This document shows, in pieces, positions 43,801 to 52,759 of a stretch of DNA of 56,643 bases. The notes beneath the pieces were generated by a model, which was given only the letters and a program-made list of their open reading frames with translations, was not told the origin of the DNA and did no database searches. Both the position numbers and the translations under genes were made by a program. Every line of letters starts with the position of its first letter. Position 1 is the first letter of the stretch. Origin of the DNA: SLLG01 sp964403935 (GTDB taxonomy: Bacteria > Verrucomicrobiota > Verrucomicrobiia > Opitutales > Oceanipulchritudinaceae); NCBI GenBank assembly GCA_964403935.1, contig CAYOIB010000008.1:1-56643 (forward strand), written 5' to 3'.

Positions 43801-46659
43801 CTTCTCGCCCGCAACATAAGTGCGCGTATCGAAATGGAGCTCCACACCGCCTGGTCGGTAGCCGATCTTTGAATCTCCCGCCGTGGCGACCCAGAAAATG
43901 GTTTCTGCCGTTATGGGCACGCCTCTCCTCCCTGCGCTCATCCACGTTACGCGGTAGTATCCCACCTCAGGAGCTTGAACCGAAAAAGACGCTTCGCCCG
44001 ATTCATTCGTCGCCAATTCGACCTCCGAAATGAGTTCCGTGACAAAGCCTTCTTCCTTCAATCGATAATCACTTTGAGCAGTTCCAAGCAAAGCCCGCTC
44101 CGGAAGCGCCCTGAACTCGTCGCCAGAAATCTCATTCCCCCGCCGTTGATGGATATAAACCTGGCGCCATCGCTCGCGAACCACCCGCAGTCGCCCCTCG
44201 ACCGGCAAGCCCCTCCCGTTGGGATCCTCTGTCTTTACCAGGACCCGCGCCCGATCGGCTGGCCGGAGGATCGAGTTCTCCGTTTTCAGAGAGGCTCTGT
44301 AAGGTTGACGCGTCACGAAAAACCTTTTTCCCACCGTGATTTCACGCTGGGAAAAATCCCGGACCGACAGCTCATACAGGTACTCGAAATCTTCCCCCTC
44401 ATCAAGGCTCGTGGGTATCTGGAAGCTCATCTCCCCGCGCGAATCGGTCCGCGCCGACAAGACATCAATCCGCTCGAATTCGGTGGAACGGAAATCCCGC
44501 CGTCTGGAAGGATCCTGTTCCAACCCCGCCCAGATGATGCGTGAGTGCCTGAATATGCGAACATCCACTTCAGCATCACCGACCGGTCCACCAGCGAAAT
44601 AACGTACGACCACGCGCCCGATGACCGTTTCGCCGAGTTCGAAAACCGGCACTTCAACATCGGGATCGACGCCATCGTAGGTGACTGTGACCTCAAACTC
44701 CGGGACCCGGTATGCCGCCACCTCAAAGTGGCCGGCCAGGAGCTGCGCCTCCCCGAGCTCAAAGGTCATCATATATGTGCCAACACCACCTTCCGGTGGG
44801 AGCTCGAAGCTTCCGTGCGCTGTCCCGAACGAGCTGACCTCGACGTCCCCTTTCTTGATCACCCCCTCATTCGGCTTCGTGATCCGATAGGTGACCGTTT
44901 GCGAGTCGATCGCTGGGCGGCGGAATCCGCTGCTTTCCCTCTCTACAAAAACAACTCGCCAATGGACGGTTTCCCCAGGCCTGTAGATGGGTCGGTCGAA
45001 GACGGGAAATGCCCAAATGCCTTCCCCGGAAAACGTTTCTCCGGAAAAATGCCCTGTCGAAACAAATGCCGGGCCAGCGGCCGTCTCCGCAAGAAGAGAG
45101 ATCCGGGAATTGCCCTTCAGAGAGTCGAAGAGCGCATTGCCATCCTCACGCCCGTAAAGCGTCGACAGCGCCTGGCGATCGGTTGAGGCGCCCCAAGCTC
45201 GTAGCGTGAACTTCGGGGCGGCCAGCGGATCCCCCGTAAAGCTGTTTACAGCCTGAACGAGCAGCGTTTCCGCCGTTCCATGAAGGACAATAGCCGCCTC
45301 TGAGATGAGCAAAAGATCCACCGCATGGAATTCGCCCGATCGTGCTTCAACCCTATAGGCCCCAATCGGAAGAGAATCCGGCAGACGCACGCGCTCGACC
45401 TGCCCAAGATAGGGGCGAGCGGGCTTTCTGGCTATGGACTGCTGCCACACCGGCGCACCACCCAAGAAAGGAAGCTTTGCAAAATCCGGCCCTTCCTCGT
45501 CATCCATTTCCAGGAGCGCCTCGACCGACGTTGGCCACACCGTGATCTCCAGCTCTTCAATATTTCTCCACGAGATCGCAAACTGCACTTGTGCATCCGG
45601 CTTGAATGTGTGCCCCACCAGAACCTCCAATCGAGGGCGCCGGATCTCGGTCAAAGCTTCCTGCGCACGCAAACGCAGAATCAATGGATCAATCTCCAGA
45701 TCTCCAAGTCGAATGGGGTGCCGCGCATCATCGCCATACAGGGCCTCTTTCTCAGGTTCGGGTCCTCCTGCAGTCAGCGTCAAAAGACGTTCGTATGCGT
45801 CCACCGCTTCTCCAAAATCCGGCTCGAGGACCAGACGCCCCATCCGGGTATAGCGCCCGTAACCATAGCGCGCACTCCACTCCCCCAGGGCGAGAAGCGC
45901 AACCGGCTCAAGATCCGTTCCCGAGGCCGCCGCCACGGCATTCCGAAAGGCCTCTCCCGCCCGCAGCCGACTGGGGTCATCCGCCCCCACCCGCTGCCGA
46001 TGGTCACCGAGGAGAAGATTTGCCTGCACCTGATCTTCCGGGGTTACGGCGATGCGGACTGCGTTCTGCAACCAGCTTCGCGAGCCTACCTCCCGAAACC
46101 GCTCTGACACACGCAACCCATAAGGAGGCTCCACCGCCAATGCAAAGACCAGCTTTAGATAGGCCTCACGCGCATGATCCAGATCGGTCGATGAACCATA
46201 GACTTCGAGTGCTTCCCCAAGCATAGCCCGCGCTCGCTCGCTGTCGCGCCTGAGGTCCAGCACAAGCAAACCCTGTGAGGCGCGCAACCCAGCCCACCCC
46301 GGGCGGCGTCCTTCCCGCGCGCGCACGCGCTCAACAATCTCACCGAGCACCTCCAACGCCCTTGCATCCTGCTCAGGAAGAGCCGCCCATCGATTACGAA
46401 GGGCGGCCCGCCCCCGCAGGCCGGACTCCACCTGCCTGAACCAAAGGAAATCCTCTTCCGCTCCCGTGAGATCTCCCCGCGACAGAAGCCCGCCATAAGC
46501 CTCTTCCGCGAGCGCATAACTGCCTTCCGCAAAAAGGCGATCAGCGGCTGAACGCTCCAGAACAGCTGCCCCCTCGGCCGCCCGGAGGCTGACCGCCGAG
46601 ACAAGCAAGCACGCAGCCACTAATAATCGTAGAAATCGAACGAATTGGGGGTTTAACAT
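40885..46659 (-). CDS. Giant alpha-2-macroglobulin-like protein, thioester Cys lost
   Basis: 1924 residues, with a signal peptide ending near SLRAAEG and a helical repeat N-terminal region (~30-330) not found in classical bacterial A2M. MG domains follow: MG2-like RPIYRPGETVHWRVVFVERE (~600), repeated beta-sandwiches, then the A2M core WFPSVVTDAEGRAAVEWTFPDNTTKWR (~1230). The thioester motif CxEQ reads GSVEQ (Ser1387, codon at 42499-42501; one base from Cys). An alpha/alpha toroid (TED) and C-terminal receptor-like domain follow. As a periplasmic protease trap it would bind without covalent capture. No penicillin-binding partner (PbpC) is adjacent. Confidence 0.92.
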   Translation of the reverse strand: MLNPQFVRFLRLLVAACLLVSAVSLRAAEGAAVLERSAADRLFAEGSYALAEEAYGGLLSRGDLTGAEEDFLWFRQVESGLRGRAALRNRWAALPEQDARALEVLGEIVERVRAREGRRPGWAGLRASQGLLVLDLRRDSERARAMLGEALEVYGSSTDLDHAREAYLKLVFALAVEPPYGLRVSERFREVGSRSWLQNAVRIAVTPEDQVQANLLLGDHRQRVGADDPSRLRAGEAFRNAVAAASGTDLEPVALLALGEWSARYGYGRYTRMGRLVLEPDFGEAVDAYERLLTLTAGGPEPEKEALYGDDARHPIRLGDLEIDPLILRLRAQEALTEIRRPRLEVLVGHTFKPDAQVQFAISWRNIEELEITVWPTSVEALLEMDDEEGPDFAKLPFLGGAPVWQQSIARKPARPYLGQVERVRLPDSLPIGAYRVEARSGEFHAVDLLLISEAAIVLHGTAETLLVQAVNSFTGDPLAAPKFTLRAWGASTDRQALSTLYGREDGNALFDSLKGNSRISLLAETAAGPAFVSTGHFSGETFSGEGIWAFPVFDRPIYRPGETVHWRVVFVERESSGFRRPAIDSQTVTYRITKPNEGVIKKGDVEVSSFGTAHGSFELPPEGGVGTYMMTFELGEAQLLAGHFEVAAYRVPEFEVTVTYDGVDPDVEVPVFELGETVIGRVVVRYFAGGPVGDAEVDVRIFRHSRIIWAGLEQDPSRRRDFRSTEFERIDVLSARTDSRGEMSFQIPTSLDEGEDFEYLYELSVRDFSQREITVGKRFFVTRQPYRASLKTENSILRPADRARVLVKTEDPNGRGLPVEGRLRVVRERWRQVYIHQRRGNEISGDEFRALPERALLGTAQSDYRLKEEGFVTELISEVELATNESGEASFSVQAPEVGYYRVTWMSAGRRGVPITAETIFWVATAGDSKIGYRPGGVELHFDTRTYVAGEKVPVLVTTDAPGRTVLLVRGEERIRDWQVLRLTGNAHLVLLDTSEADIPNLGLRVSMVFGDELFIDHREIEVTRPARFIDIDITFDRSGYKPGDPARAHLQVRDEEGLPVEAELSIGVADEAVYSLMPEAPATIEEALVPIDRSTVLRSVSSFTWRPVFRPRLEETPEEDLAEVTSAGEEAGSYVLSERAVGMEEGLYSPGYSSGGARRIAPLPPLRTDFRSTVAWFPSVVTDAEGRAAVEWTFPDNTTKWRTTVVAVGRKDRWGQQTQPVVTELPLIIRLLPPRFLIVGDASSIGVLLTNNSGQSRDVQVALKIDGGVALQGSPSVEFSIAAGETKRVSWDVLAEEAGSVQLTATALGGDVGDGVSLSLPVYVYGAERLVTAAGRIETGSTTVYLDLPENRKEGMTDTRVIVSPSIATALLDALPYLIEFPYGSVEQTVNRFFPAVVVSQTLQALGFPPASVQAGLFGEVDSEHLPEAGAGMSALEGAIAEGLARLEEMQLPKGAWPWMPRGEPDEHMTAYVLWALEAARHAGVEVNPEMLARARAWLGDRLLRQEASPQSQAWILHALSSRYSVARAGRPSTREASVFLDLIRARGNLSPNSQALLALTAVRLGFEEDALLLLRNLRNSMRLNEDLGAGALGIRDTGNTRTAHWGRASEWWNWWQSPTETTAFVLQAMLAVDPTNEWIVPTMNWLVRNRTATRWQNTRDTAVVVTALTDYLRLSGELESDLDLEVRVNDGRVGAVRVRLHEILECQRVFEIPESYLREGENRIELRRRSGDGPIYYTIESRSYVDSPPIGPAGGEIMVGREYLRVGEIPTLLQGFRDRLEPLSPEDSVQPGDRVEVVLTLEAKTDLRYLVIEDAKAGGMEPLQGLSGERLSVIRLDSGGAEAGSRLPPRQSLKAYQELHDRNVVFFIDHLPEGVWELRYRLRAESPGHFHALPAVGRALYVPRIRGNSASSEIEISNKEK

Positions 46660-46763
46660 GGCAAAGGCGAACGGAACTTAACCCACTCATAGGGGAAACG
46701 CTCGCACTGGCGAAGACAATCCATCGGAATAACCCCGTCATCCACCCGCTCCCATCGCAGAGT

Positions 46764-48905
46764 ATGTTCATTCGCGCCCTTCTATTTTTCAGTGTCCTCG
46801 GATCCACTGCTGTAGCCACAGAGCCCTTTGGCCCTCAAACCAGCCACCACGTCACCGCTGAACTCGTCGCAGAGACCACCAGCGTCCGCCCCGGCGAAAC
46901 CATCCGCGTCGGGCTTCGCCTGGAGCACACGCCCAAATGGCATACCTATTGGAAAATAACGGCGACCGGATACAGCCCGAGCCTGGAGTGGGACCTCCCG
47001 GAAGGCATTGAAGCCGGAGAGATCCAATGGACCGTGCCGCAGCCCTACGAGGCTCTTGGCTACATCGAATATGTCTATGAGGGCGAGGTCCTCCTTCCGG
47101 TGGAAATCACGATGCCCGCCAACGCCGAGGTCGGATCGGTCACCATCCTCCGCGCCGAAGCCAGTTGGCTGATGTGCACCGACAGCAAATGCATCCCGGG
47201 AAGCGTGGAGCTGGCCTTAGCCCTTCCAGTGGAGGACAACCCTCCCCCGCCAAACACAACATGGACCGAACTGTTTGCCGCCGCAGATCAAGCCCTTCCT
47301 CGCACCGCCCCAAACGTAAACTTCACCGCCTGGCACGAGGGCGAGAGCTACTTTCTCCTTGTCGAATCGAACGAGGCACCCCTGCCCGATGATCTTTATT
47401 TTTTCGATTCTCAGTTGCTGATCACCCCGACCATGGAGCAGGAGGTTGATCGTCTTGATGATCGCCGGGCGCTCCTGCGCATGGCGGTCGATCCCGCCGG
47501 TGGTGCTAGCAAACGCTTTGAGGGCGTGCTCACGACACGGGACAGCACCTGGCAGATCGAGGGAAAACAATACGCAGGCATCACCGTCGACGTCCCGCTC
47601 GGGAACAGCCCCCCCGCTGAGGTCCTGACGGCGATAACCAGCCTCTCGCCCCCAGCCCCCGCCGCCCCATCCAGCCTCGCCCTCATTGCCGCCTTGGCAT
47701 TTGTCGGCGGTCTCCTCCTCAACCTGATGCCCTGCGTCTTCCCCATCATCGGCATTAAGGTGATGGGCTTTGTCAATCAAGCCGGCTCGGAGCGACGGGC
47801 CGTCATCGTCCATGGCCTCACCTTTACCGCTGGCATCCTTATTTCCTTCTGGGTCCTTGCAGGAGTGCTCATGATCCTGCGCGCCAGCGGCGAACAACTG
47901 GGTTGGGGCTTCCAGCTTCAGTCTCCCGGCTTCAACTTCGCCCTGATTATTATCTTTCTCCTCTTCGCCCTGAACCTCAGCGGAGTTTTCGAGATCGGCC
48001 AAAGCGTGATGGGCGTGGGCTCAAACCTTGCCCACCAGTCCGGTTATACCGGCACATTTTTCAGTGGCGTGCTCGCAACCGTCGTCGCAACGCCTTGCTC
48101 CGCTCCAATTCTTGGAACCGCCCTTGGAGCGCTCATGGCTCTGCCGCCCTTCCAGCAATTCCTCGCCTTTACCGCCATGGCCCTGGGCCTGGCCTTTCCC
48201 TACCTGACGCTCTCCGCTTTTCCAAAGCTCATCAGCTTCTTACCCAAGCCGGGCATCTGGATGGAGAGCTTCAAACAGGCTATGTCCTTTTTCCTCTACG
48301 GAGCCGTTGCTTACCTCGTGTGGGTCCTCGCAGGGCAGCTCCTGCCCGAGAATGGCTTTACCGATAGCGCCCTCGGCATGACCTTCGCCGGCATCCTCCT
48401 CATCGCAGTCGCAGCCTGGATCTACGGCCGTTGGGGTGCCGCCTTTCGATCGCGTCGGGCCCGCCGAAACGCCTATACCACCGCCGCTGCCTGCTTCGGA
48501 CTCGGGATCCTTGTCGGTTACCCCGCCCCTTACGCCGACCGGGATGAAGCACCGCTTGTGCAATGGGAACCTTGGGAACCCGGCAAAGCCGAAACCCTTG
48601 CCGCTGATGGCAAGATTGTCTTTGTCGACTTTACAGCCAGGTGGTGCGTCACCTGCCAGTCCAACAAAGCATTGGTCTTTGGTTCCGCCGAAGTCCGCCA
48701 GCGATTCCACGACCTCGAAGTCGTCTCCCTCCGCGCCGATTGGACCAACCACGACCCTCGAATCACCGAGGCCCTCCGCCAACTCGGTCGCAGCGCCATC
48801 CCCGTCAACCTGATCCACGCGCCCGGACTCGATGCTCCCCTCCTCCTCCCCGAACTCCTCACCCCCCAAATCGTCCTCGAACGACTCGACCGCGCAACAC
48901 CATAG
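46764..48905 (+). CDS. dsbD: Thiol:disulfide interchange protein DsbD
   Basis: 713 residues. Signal peptide, then N-terminal DsbC-like domain (~25-280) with the Cys pair in WLMCTDSKCIPG. Eight transmembrane helices (~290-590) with LMPCVFP and TPCSAP, the membrane Cys pair. C-terminal thioredoxin domain (~620-713) with ARWCVTCQSNKAL. It moves electrons from cytoplasmic thioredoxin to periplasmic disulfide reductases. Divergent from the A2M-like gene with a 104-base gap. Confidence 0.94.
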   Translation: MFIRALLFFSVLGSTAVATEPFGPQTSHHVTAELVAETTSVRPGETIRVGLRLEHTPKWHTYWKITATGYSPSLEWDLPEGIEAGEIQWTVPQPYEALGYIEYVYEGEVLLPVEITMPANAEVGSVTILRAEASWLMCTDSKCIPGSVELALALPVEDNPPPPNTTWTELFAAADQALPRTAPNVNFTAWHEGESYFLLVESNEAPLPDDLYFFDSQLLITPTMEQEVDRLDDRRALLRMAVDPAGGASKRFEGVLTTRDSTWQIEGKQYAGITVDVPLGNSPPAEVLTAITSLSPPAPAAPSSLALIAALAFVGGLLLNLMPCVFPIIGIKVMGFVNQAGSERRAVIVHGLTFTAGILISFWVLAGVLMILRASGEQLGWGFQLQSPGFNFALIIIFLLFALNLSGVFEIGQSVMGVGSNLAHQSGYTGTFFSGVLATVVATPCSAPILGTALGALMALPPFQQFLAFTAMALGLAFPYLTLSAFPKLISFLPKPGIWMESFKQAMSFFLYGAVAYLVWVLAGQLLPENGFTDSALGMTFAGILLIAVAAWIYGRWGAAFRSRRARRNAYTTAAACFGLGILVGYPAPYADRDEAPLVQWEPWEPGKAETLAADGKIVFVDFTARWCVTCQSNKALVFGSAEVRQRFHDLEVVSLRADWTNHDPRITEALRQLGRSAIPVNLIHAPGLDAPLLLPELLTPQIVLERLDRATP

Positions 48906-49163
48906 CCACCCAAGGAGCCAGCGAGCCACTTGTTCGGGATAAAGACCGTTGCGGCGGCCATACTCCGAGAGTTGCGTCTCGCTCAGAGCGGCGGTTTCCA
49001 GGATCGCGTTGAACGTGTCATGGGAGGACCAGCCTCCGGGCAGGAACCATCCTTCGGGCGTGTCATCGTGGTCCGGCAGAAGAAGCCCTTGGCTGCGGGC
49101 CTCTTTGCGCCAGTTGTAGAGCGTGGCGGTGCTGAGGCCTTCTTCAGCGTAAGCACACCACAC
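48906..49163 (-). pseudogene. Remnant of an IS3-like orfA transposase
   Basis: Residues from MWCAYAEEGLSTATLYNWRKEAR through YPEQVARW form a helix-turn-helix DNA-binding block of an IS3-type OrfA transposase. It then runs without homology into the reverse of the dsbD coding region, so the true homology ends near 48920 and the reading frame beyond it is meaningless. An extra FLPGGW repeat interrupts the usual PEGWSS segment. The catalytic OrfB is absent. It abuts the dsbD stop. Confidence 0.65.
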
Positions 49164-49389
49164 GACCCATAGTAAGAGGTCTTCGTTGAGTGCTTACGAC
49201 TCTCCCCCAAAAACCCGAGTTGCCGCACGCCTCGTTTATCTCCGCCTTCCGCTCCCCCTCCCAGATCAAACCATGCCTTCAATCGAGAATGCCGCCTTTG
49301 GATCAGCCTCGAGCGTAACGTCTTCTCTTTGATGAAACGCGTCTCCCTATTCTCCAATGGCGCTCGGTTAAGGGATGTCGCCGCAGATC

Positions 49390-50275
49390 TCATGCGCGTT
49401 GTAGATCGATAATCGCATCTCGAAGTTCCTGCCTTGGGCGGGTCACGAGGGGGAAGGGTTTTGGGCGTCGTTTGCGCATTCTTGGTTCGATGCGGCCGGT
49501 CCGTTGGGGCAGCAGGTCCTCGCCGATGACCTGGAGAAGTGCTTTGCTGAGTCGACGCAGTGTTTTTGCCGTGCGCCGTGGCATGTTTGCGGCGAAGGCG
49601 CTGATCGCGTCCAGTGCGCCTTTGAAGGAGATGCTGCGTGTAGCCACCCCGCAGTCCTTTGCCGCACGCAACATCTGAAGACGCACAAGATTGTAGGCGA
49701 TCAGGTGCACGGTGATCATCTTCAAGGCGATCTGAGGGCTCTTGGCCCTCACGAAGTCCATGCCCATGGTTGTCTTGATGTCGGCGAAGGTGAGTTCGAT
49801 TTCCCAACGCCGTGCATAGACCTGCAAGACTTCCTCGGCGGCAGCTTCCGTCAGGGTTGTGGCGACAAGGAGTTGTTGATCGCGGAAGCCTTTGCGGTGC
49901 AGGATCCTGCGCACATACCGCACCGTTATGCTCTCGGGCAGTTGCTCCCATTCCGCCTCGCTCACATCCTCCGGGCACCGACCCAGCGCTGGACGTTTCC
50001 ACTCTACGAACCCTTCATTGCCTTTGATGTGCTCGGGCCAGGCGCGCCCGCTGTTCAGGCGCATCACGACGTCAACTCCACGCTGCGCCAACTGCGCAAA
50101 CTGTAGGAACGAACTGAAGCCGCGGTCGGCTACAAGCACGTCATCCTGGCGCAGCTTCGAAGCCAATGTGCACTCGAAAAGCCTCCCCTCATGGGCATTG
50201 AGCCTACCGCGCCCTGAATCTTCTCCGGCTCAACCACCTCGGCAAAGAGCGAACAGGGCCCCAAAGCGCTTCCGG
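49390..50275 (-). mobile_element. Truncated IS4-family transposase remnant
   Basis: From 50229 to 49390 the minus frame reads GEDSGRGRLNAHEGRLFECTL, then DVLVADRGFSSF (second catalytic Asp) and YARRWEIELTFADIK (the Y-2-R-3-E-6-K signature with catalytic Glu). The N-terminal third with the first Asp is missing. An in-frame TGA (50230-50232) follows upstream, and RFGALFALCRGG before it also looks IS4-like, so the element probably extends to ~50275. Orientation is the same as the deacetylase gene, which it appears to truncate. No terminal inverted repeats identified. Confidence 0.8.
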
Positions 50276-51039
50276 AGGTGTGTCGCGACATCAACAACTG
50301 GGGCGCACCAAAGCTCCTTCTGCCGCGCCGCGATCCACTCAAGGACCTTTGCATGTTCCTCTGGCTCCATGTACAGCTTGTGTGTGCCTTCTCCGATCCC
50401 ATGGAACATGTAGATGATCCAACCGCCGACTTCTATTGCCTCTTCGATCTCCTGGCAAATCTCGTCGGCCTGCCGCCCGTCGGCACCGAAGTGTCCCAAC
50501 TGATAGAAATTCATATCGGATTCCGGACGAATGATCTGGCGGCTGAAGGGTCCGCGGGCAGCAATAACGAGCTCTTCCAGGATCGAATCCATCAACATCT
50601 CCTCATCGTTTTCTCCGATACTGATATCGCAACACGTATTTCCATAGCTCCGGATTTTTTGCCCGTCCAATAACTCGAGGATGAAATTCGCGACTTCCAA
50701 TTCCTTCTTTAGCCGGGTGGGCGTGTACTTCCTGAGATCAAAACACGGAGCGAGCCAGTCCTTATGAGAAGGCATCCTGCGACAGGGATGAAAGAGCGAG
50801 TGATTCCCCAACTCGTGTCCGCGCTTCGCTAATGCGGCCCACTTTTCCGGCTCGCGCCGGAGGGACTCCGAAATGACGGCGTAAAATGTTCCGCGCAGGC
50901 CATATGATTCCAGCTGCGGGCCCACCGCGTTCACGTGACAGGAAAGCCCGTCGTCATAGGTTAGTGAAATTGCTGCCTTGCGGCCGGAAGACCAGAGGGT
51001 GGAGGCGGCGCCGGATGGTGTGTTTGTGCCAACGTTCAT
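50230..51039 (-). CDS. Polysaccharide deacetylase, 3' end altered by an IS
   Basis: 269 residues. NodB-type CE4 domain: ISLTYDDGLSCHVN (metal and catalytic Asp pair), HELGNHSLFHPCRR (H-x3-H metal site), and VGGWIIYMFHGIGEG with a His. The body ends at CAPVVDVATHLRK and is followed by RFGALFALCRGG, which resembles IS4 transposase sequence in the same frame as the remnant downstream. The last ~13 residues are therefore probably foreign and the stop is element-derived. A start with AGGAG two bases upstream is short-spaced. May still be active on acetylated sugar polymers. Confidence 0.8.
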   Translation of the reverse strand: MNVGTNTPSGAASTLWSSGRKAAISLTYDDGLSCHVNAVGPQLESYGLRGTFYAVISESLRREPEKWAALAKRGHELGNHSLFHPCRRMPSHKDWLAPCFDLRKYTPTRLKKELEVANFILELLDGQKIRSYGNTCCDISIGENDEEMLMDSILEELVIAARGPFSRQIIRPESDMNFYQLGHFGADGRQADEICQEIEEAIEVGGWIIYMFHGIGEGTHKLYMEPEEHAKVLEWIAARQKELWCAPVVDVATHLRKRFGALFALCRGG

Positions 51040-51264
51040 AGCTCCTGCTTATCTTCGGGGCCGCAAGCGGCAACCGCATTCGTCCCTGAACAGCAGCTTG
51101 TCCATCCCCTGAACAAACCGATGCTCGAGCCCCACCCCTTGGGAGAGGCCAAGAGACAGGAAACCCGATTTCAGCCATGTCAGCTCCATTTGACAACGGC
51201 CTCGACTTTCAGAGGCTCGGGTCATGCCCATACTGACTCCAACTCCAGCCGAATGGTTCCTGTA

Positions 51265-52107
51265 ATGGAGGCACCACTCCTGGCCGTCCGGGATCTTGAG
51301 ATTACCTTCTCTGGAACGAGAGGTGAGACGCAAGCGGTGAAGGGTCTTACTTTTTCGATACAGCCCGGCGAAATCGTCGCGCTCGTGGGCGAAAGCGGAT
51401 CCGGCAAGAGCGCCACAGCCTTGGCTCTGACAAACCTGCTGCCACCGCCTCCGGAATGTCGGGTGCGAGGGCGGGTGGAATTTGAGGGAGAAGACCTTCT
51501 GCGTCTCCCGCGTCGGCACCTGCGAAAGCTGCGGGGCGGAGCGATCGGCTATATCTTTCAGGAGCCCTCGGCATCCCTGAACCCTGTCTTTACTATTGGA
51601 GCCCAGGTTCGGGAAGCCATTCAACTGCACAGACCAGACATCAAGAATTCCAAAGCGGCCGCCATTGAGGCGCTCGATGCCGTGGGCATTGAGGATGCGG
51701 CGGCGCGCTATAGCGCCTACCCTTCGGAACTCAGCGGAGGCATGCTTCAACGCGTCATGATTGCCATGGCTGTTGCCTGTCGACCCCGCCTCCTCATCGC
51801 CGACGAACCCACGACCGCGCTGGATGCGACCGTCCAGCGGATGATCTTGGACCAACTTCAGACCCTCCGCGAGATGACCGGCACCGCCATCCTCCTCATC
51901 ACCCACGATCTCGGAATTCTCAAGGGCCTGGCCGATCGCGTTTTCGTTCTTTATGAGGGTCACCTCGTGGAAGAGGGGCAAACCTCTATGGTCCTGAGCC
52001 AACCCAAACATCCTTATACCCGAGCTCTGATCGCATGCGTCCCCCGCCTCGGTGACGGACAACGCGTGCTCCGAACGATTTCAGCCGAAGAGCGCGCTAC
52101 CTTTTAA
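51265..52107 (+). CDS. Orphan peptide-ABC ATPase (DppD/OppD-like)
   Basis: 281 residues from the ATG at 51265 (a GTG/ATG a few codons upstream is possible). Walker A ALVGESGSGKSATALAL, Q-loop IFQEPSASLNP, signature LSGGMLQRVMIAMA, Walker B RLLIADEPTTALD and the switch His in ITHDLGIL. This is the DppD type of ABC oligopeptide/nickel family. The C-terminal region after HPYTRALIACVP is short, and no DppF partner, permease or solute-binding gene is nearby, so it is orphan. TTGACA occurs at 51190 without a matching -10. Confidence 0.88.
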   Translation: MEAPLLAVRDLEITFSGTRGETQAVKGLTFSIQPGEIVALVGESGSGKSATALALTNLLPPPPECRVRGRVEFEGEDLLRLPRRHLRKLRGGAIGYIFQEPSASLNPVFTIGAQVREAIQLHRPDIKNSKAAAIEALDAVGIEDAAARYSAYPSELSGGMLQRVMIAMAVACRPRLLIADEPTTALDATVQRMILDQLQTLREMTGTAILLITHDLGILKGLADRVFVLYEGHLVEEGQTSMVLSQPKHPYTRALIACVPRLGDGQRVLRTISAEERATF

Positions 52108-52219
52108 CAACGACAACGCAACCAAAGCTAACCTAAAGTCCTCTGCCGTGCCCTCTGCCGCGAGCCCCCTTCATCGCGCGGGATTTGAAAACCACCAAGA
52201 ACGGGCTAAGGTCCACCCT

Positions 52220-52723
52220 GTGGACATCGAATGGTTGAGTGGGCTCCTGGAGCTCAAAGAAGACTGGCTGAGCTACCGTGCCATGACGCTGAGAGCGGTC
52301 ATCGTCTTCATTTCCGCCCTCATCATTCTCCGCATCGGCTCCCGACGATTCCTCTCCAAGCTTAGCCCTTTTGATGTGCTTCTCGCAATTATGGTGGGTT
52401 CGATCTCAAGTCGGGCCATCACGGGCAATTCGGCCTTTGGGCCCTCTATCCTCACCATCGCTGTCCTTGTCGGCCTTCACTGGCTCTTGGGCTTCGCCGC
52501 CTACCATACCGATGGATTGGGAACCTGGCTCAAGGGAAGTCCCCGACACCTCGTGAAGGCCGGCGAAATTCAGCAACCGCAAATGCAAAAAGCTCATATC
52601 ACAAAACGTGAGCTCGAAGAATGCACCCGCTCAACCGGGGTGGCCGGCGGTATCGACGCCATTGAAGACGCCTGGCTCGAAAGAGATGGCTCCATTAGCG
52701 TGGTCCCGAAGAAAAATGCGTGA
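52220..52723 (+). CDS. DUF421/YetF-like membrane protein
   Basis: 167 residues from the GTG at 52220, chosen because AAGG lies nine bases upstream and because translation upstream is not conserved-looking. Three transmembrane helices (~22-110), ILRIGSRRFLSKLSPFDVLLAIMVGS as the family core, and a C-terminal cytosolic/periplasmic YetF-type domain. Family function is unknown (membrane stress in some bacteria). Its frame begins within the end of the preceding ATPase, but the chosen start lies 112 bases after that stop. Confidence 0.78.
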   Translation: MDIEWLSGLLELKEDWLSYRAMTLRAVIVFISALIILRIGSRRFLSKLSPFDVLLAIMVGSISSRAITGNSAFGPSILTIAVLVGLHWLLGFAAYHTDGLGTWLKGSPRHLVKAGEIQQPQMQKAHITKRELEECTRSTGVAGGIDAIEDAWLERDGSISVVPKKNA

Positions 52724-52759
52724 GCCGCTCGTTCCACGAAAACAATCTTTGCCAAGGCT

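Noticed and set aside
48240..48905. Apparent C-terminal part of the IS3-like transposase frame
   Set aside because: It is the reverse of dsbD; transposase homology stops near 48920.
51049..52062. 337-codon minus-strand frame opposite the DppD-like ATPase
   Set aside because: Walker and signature motifs are on the plus strand.
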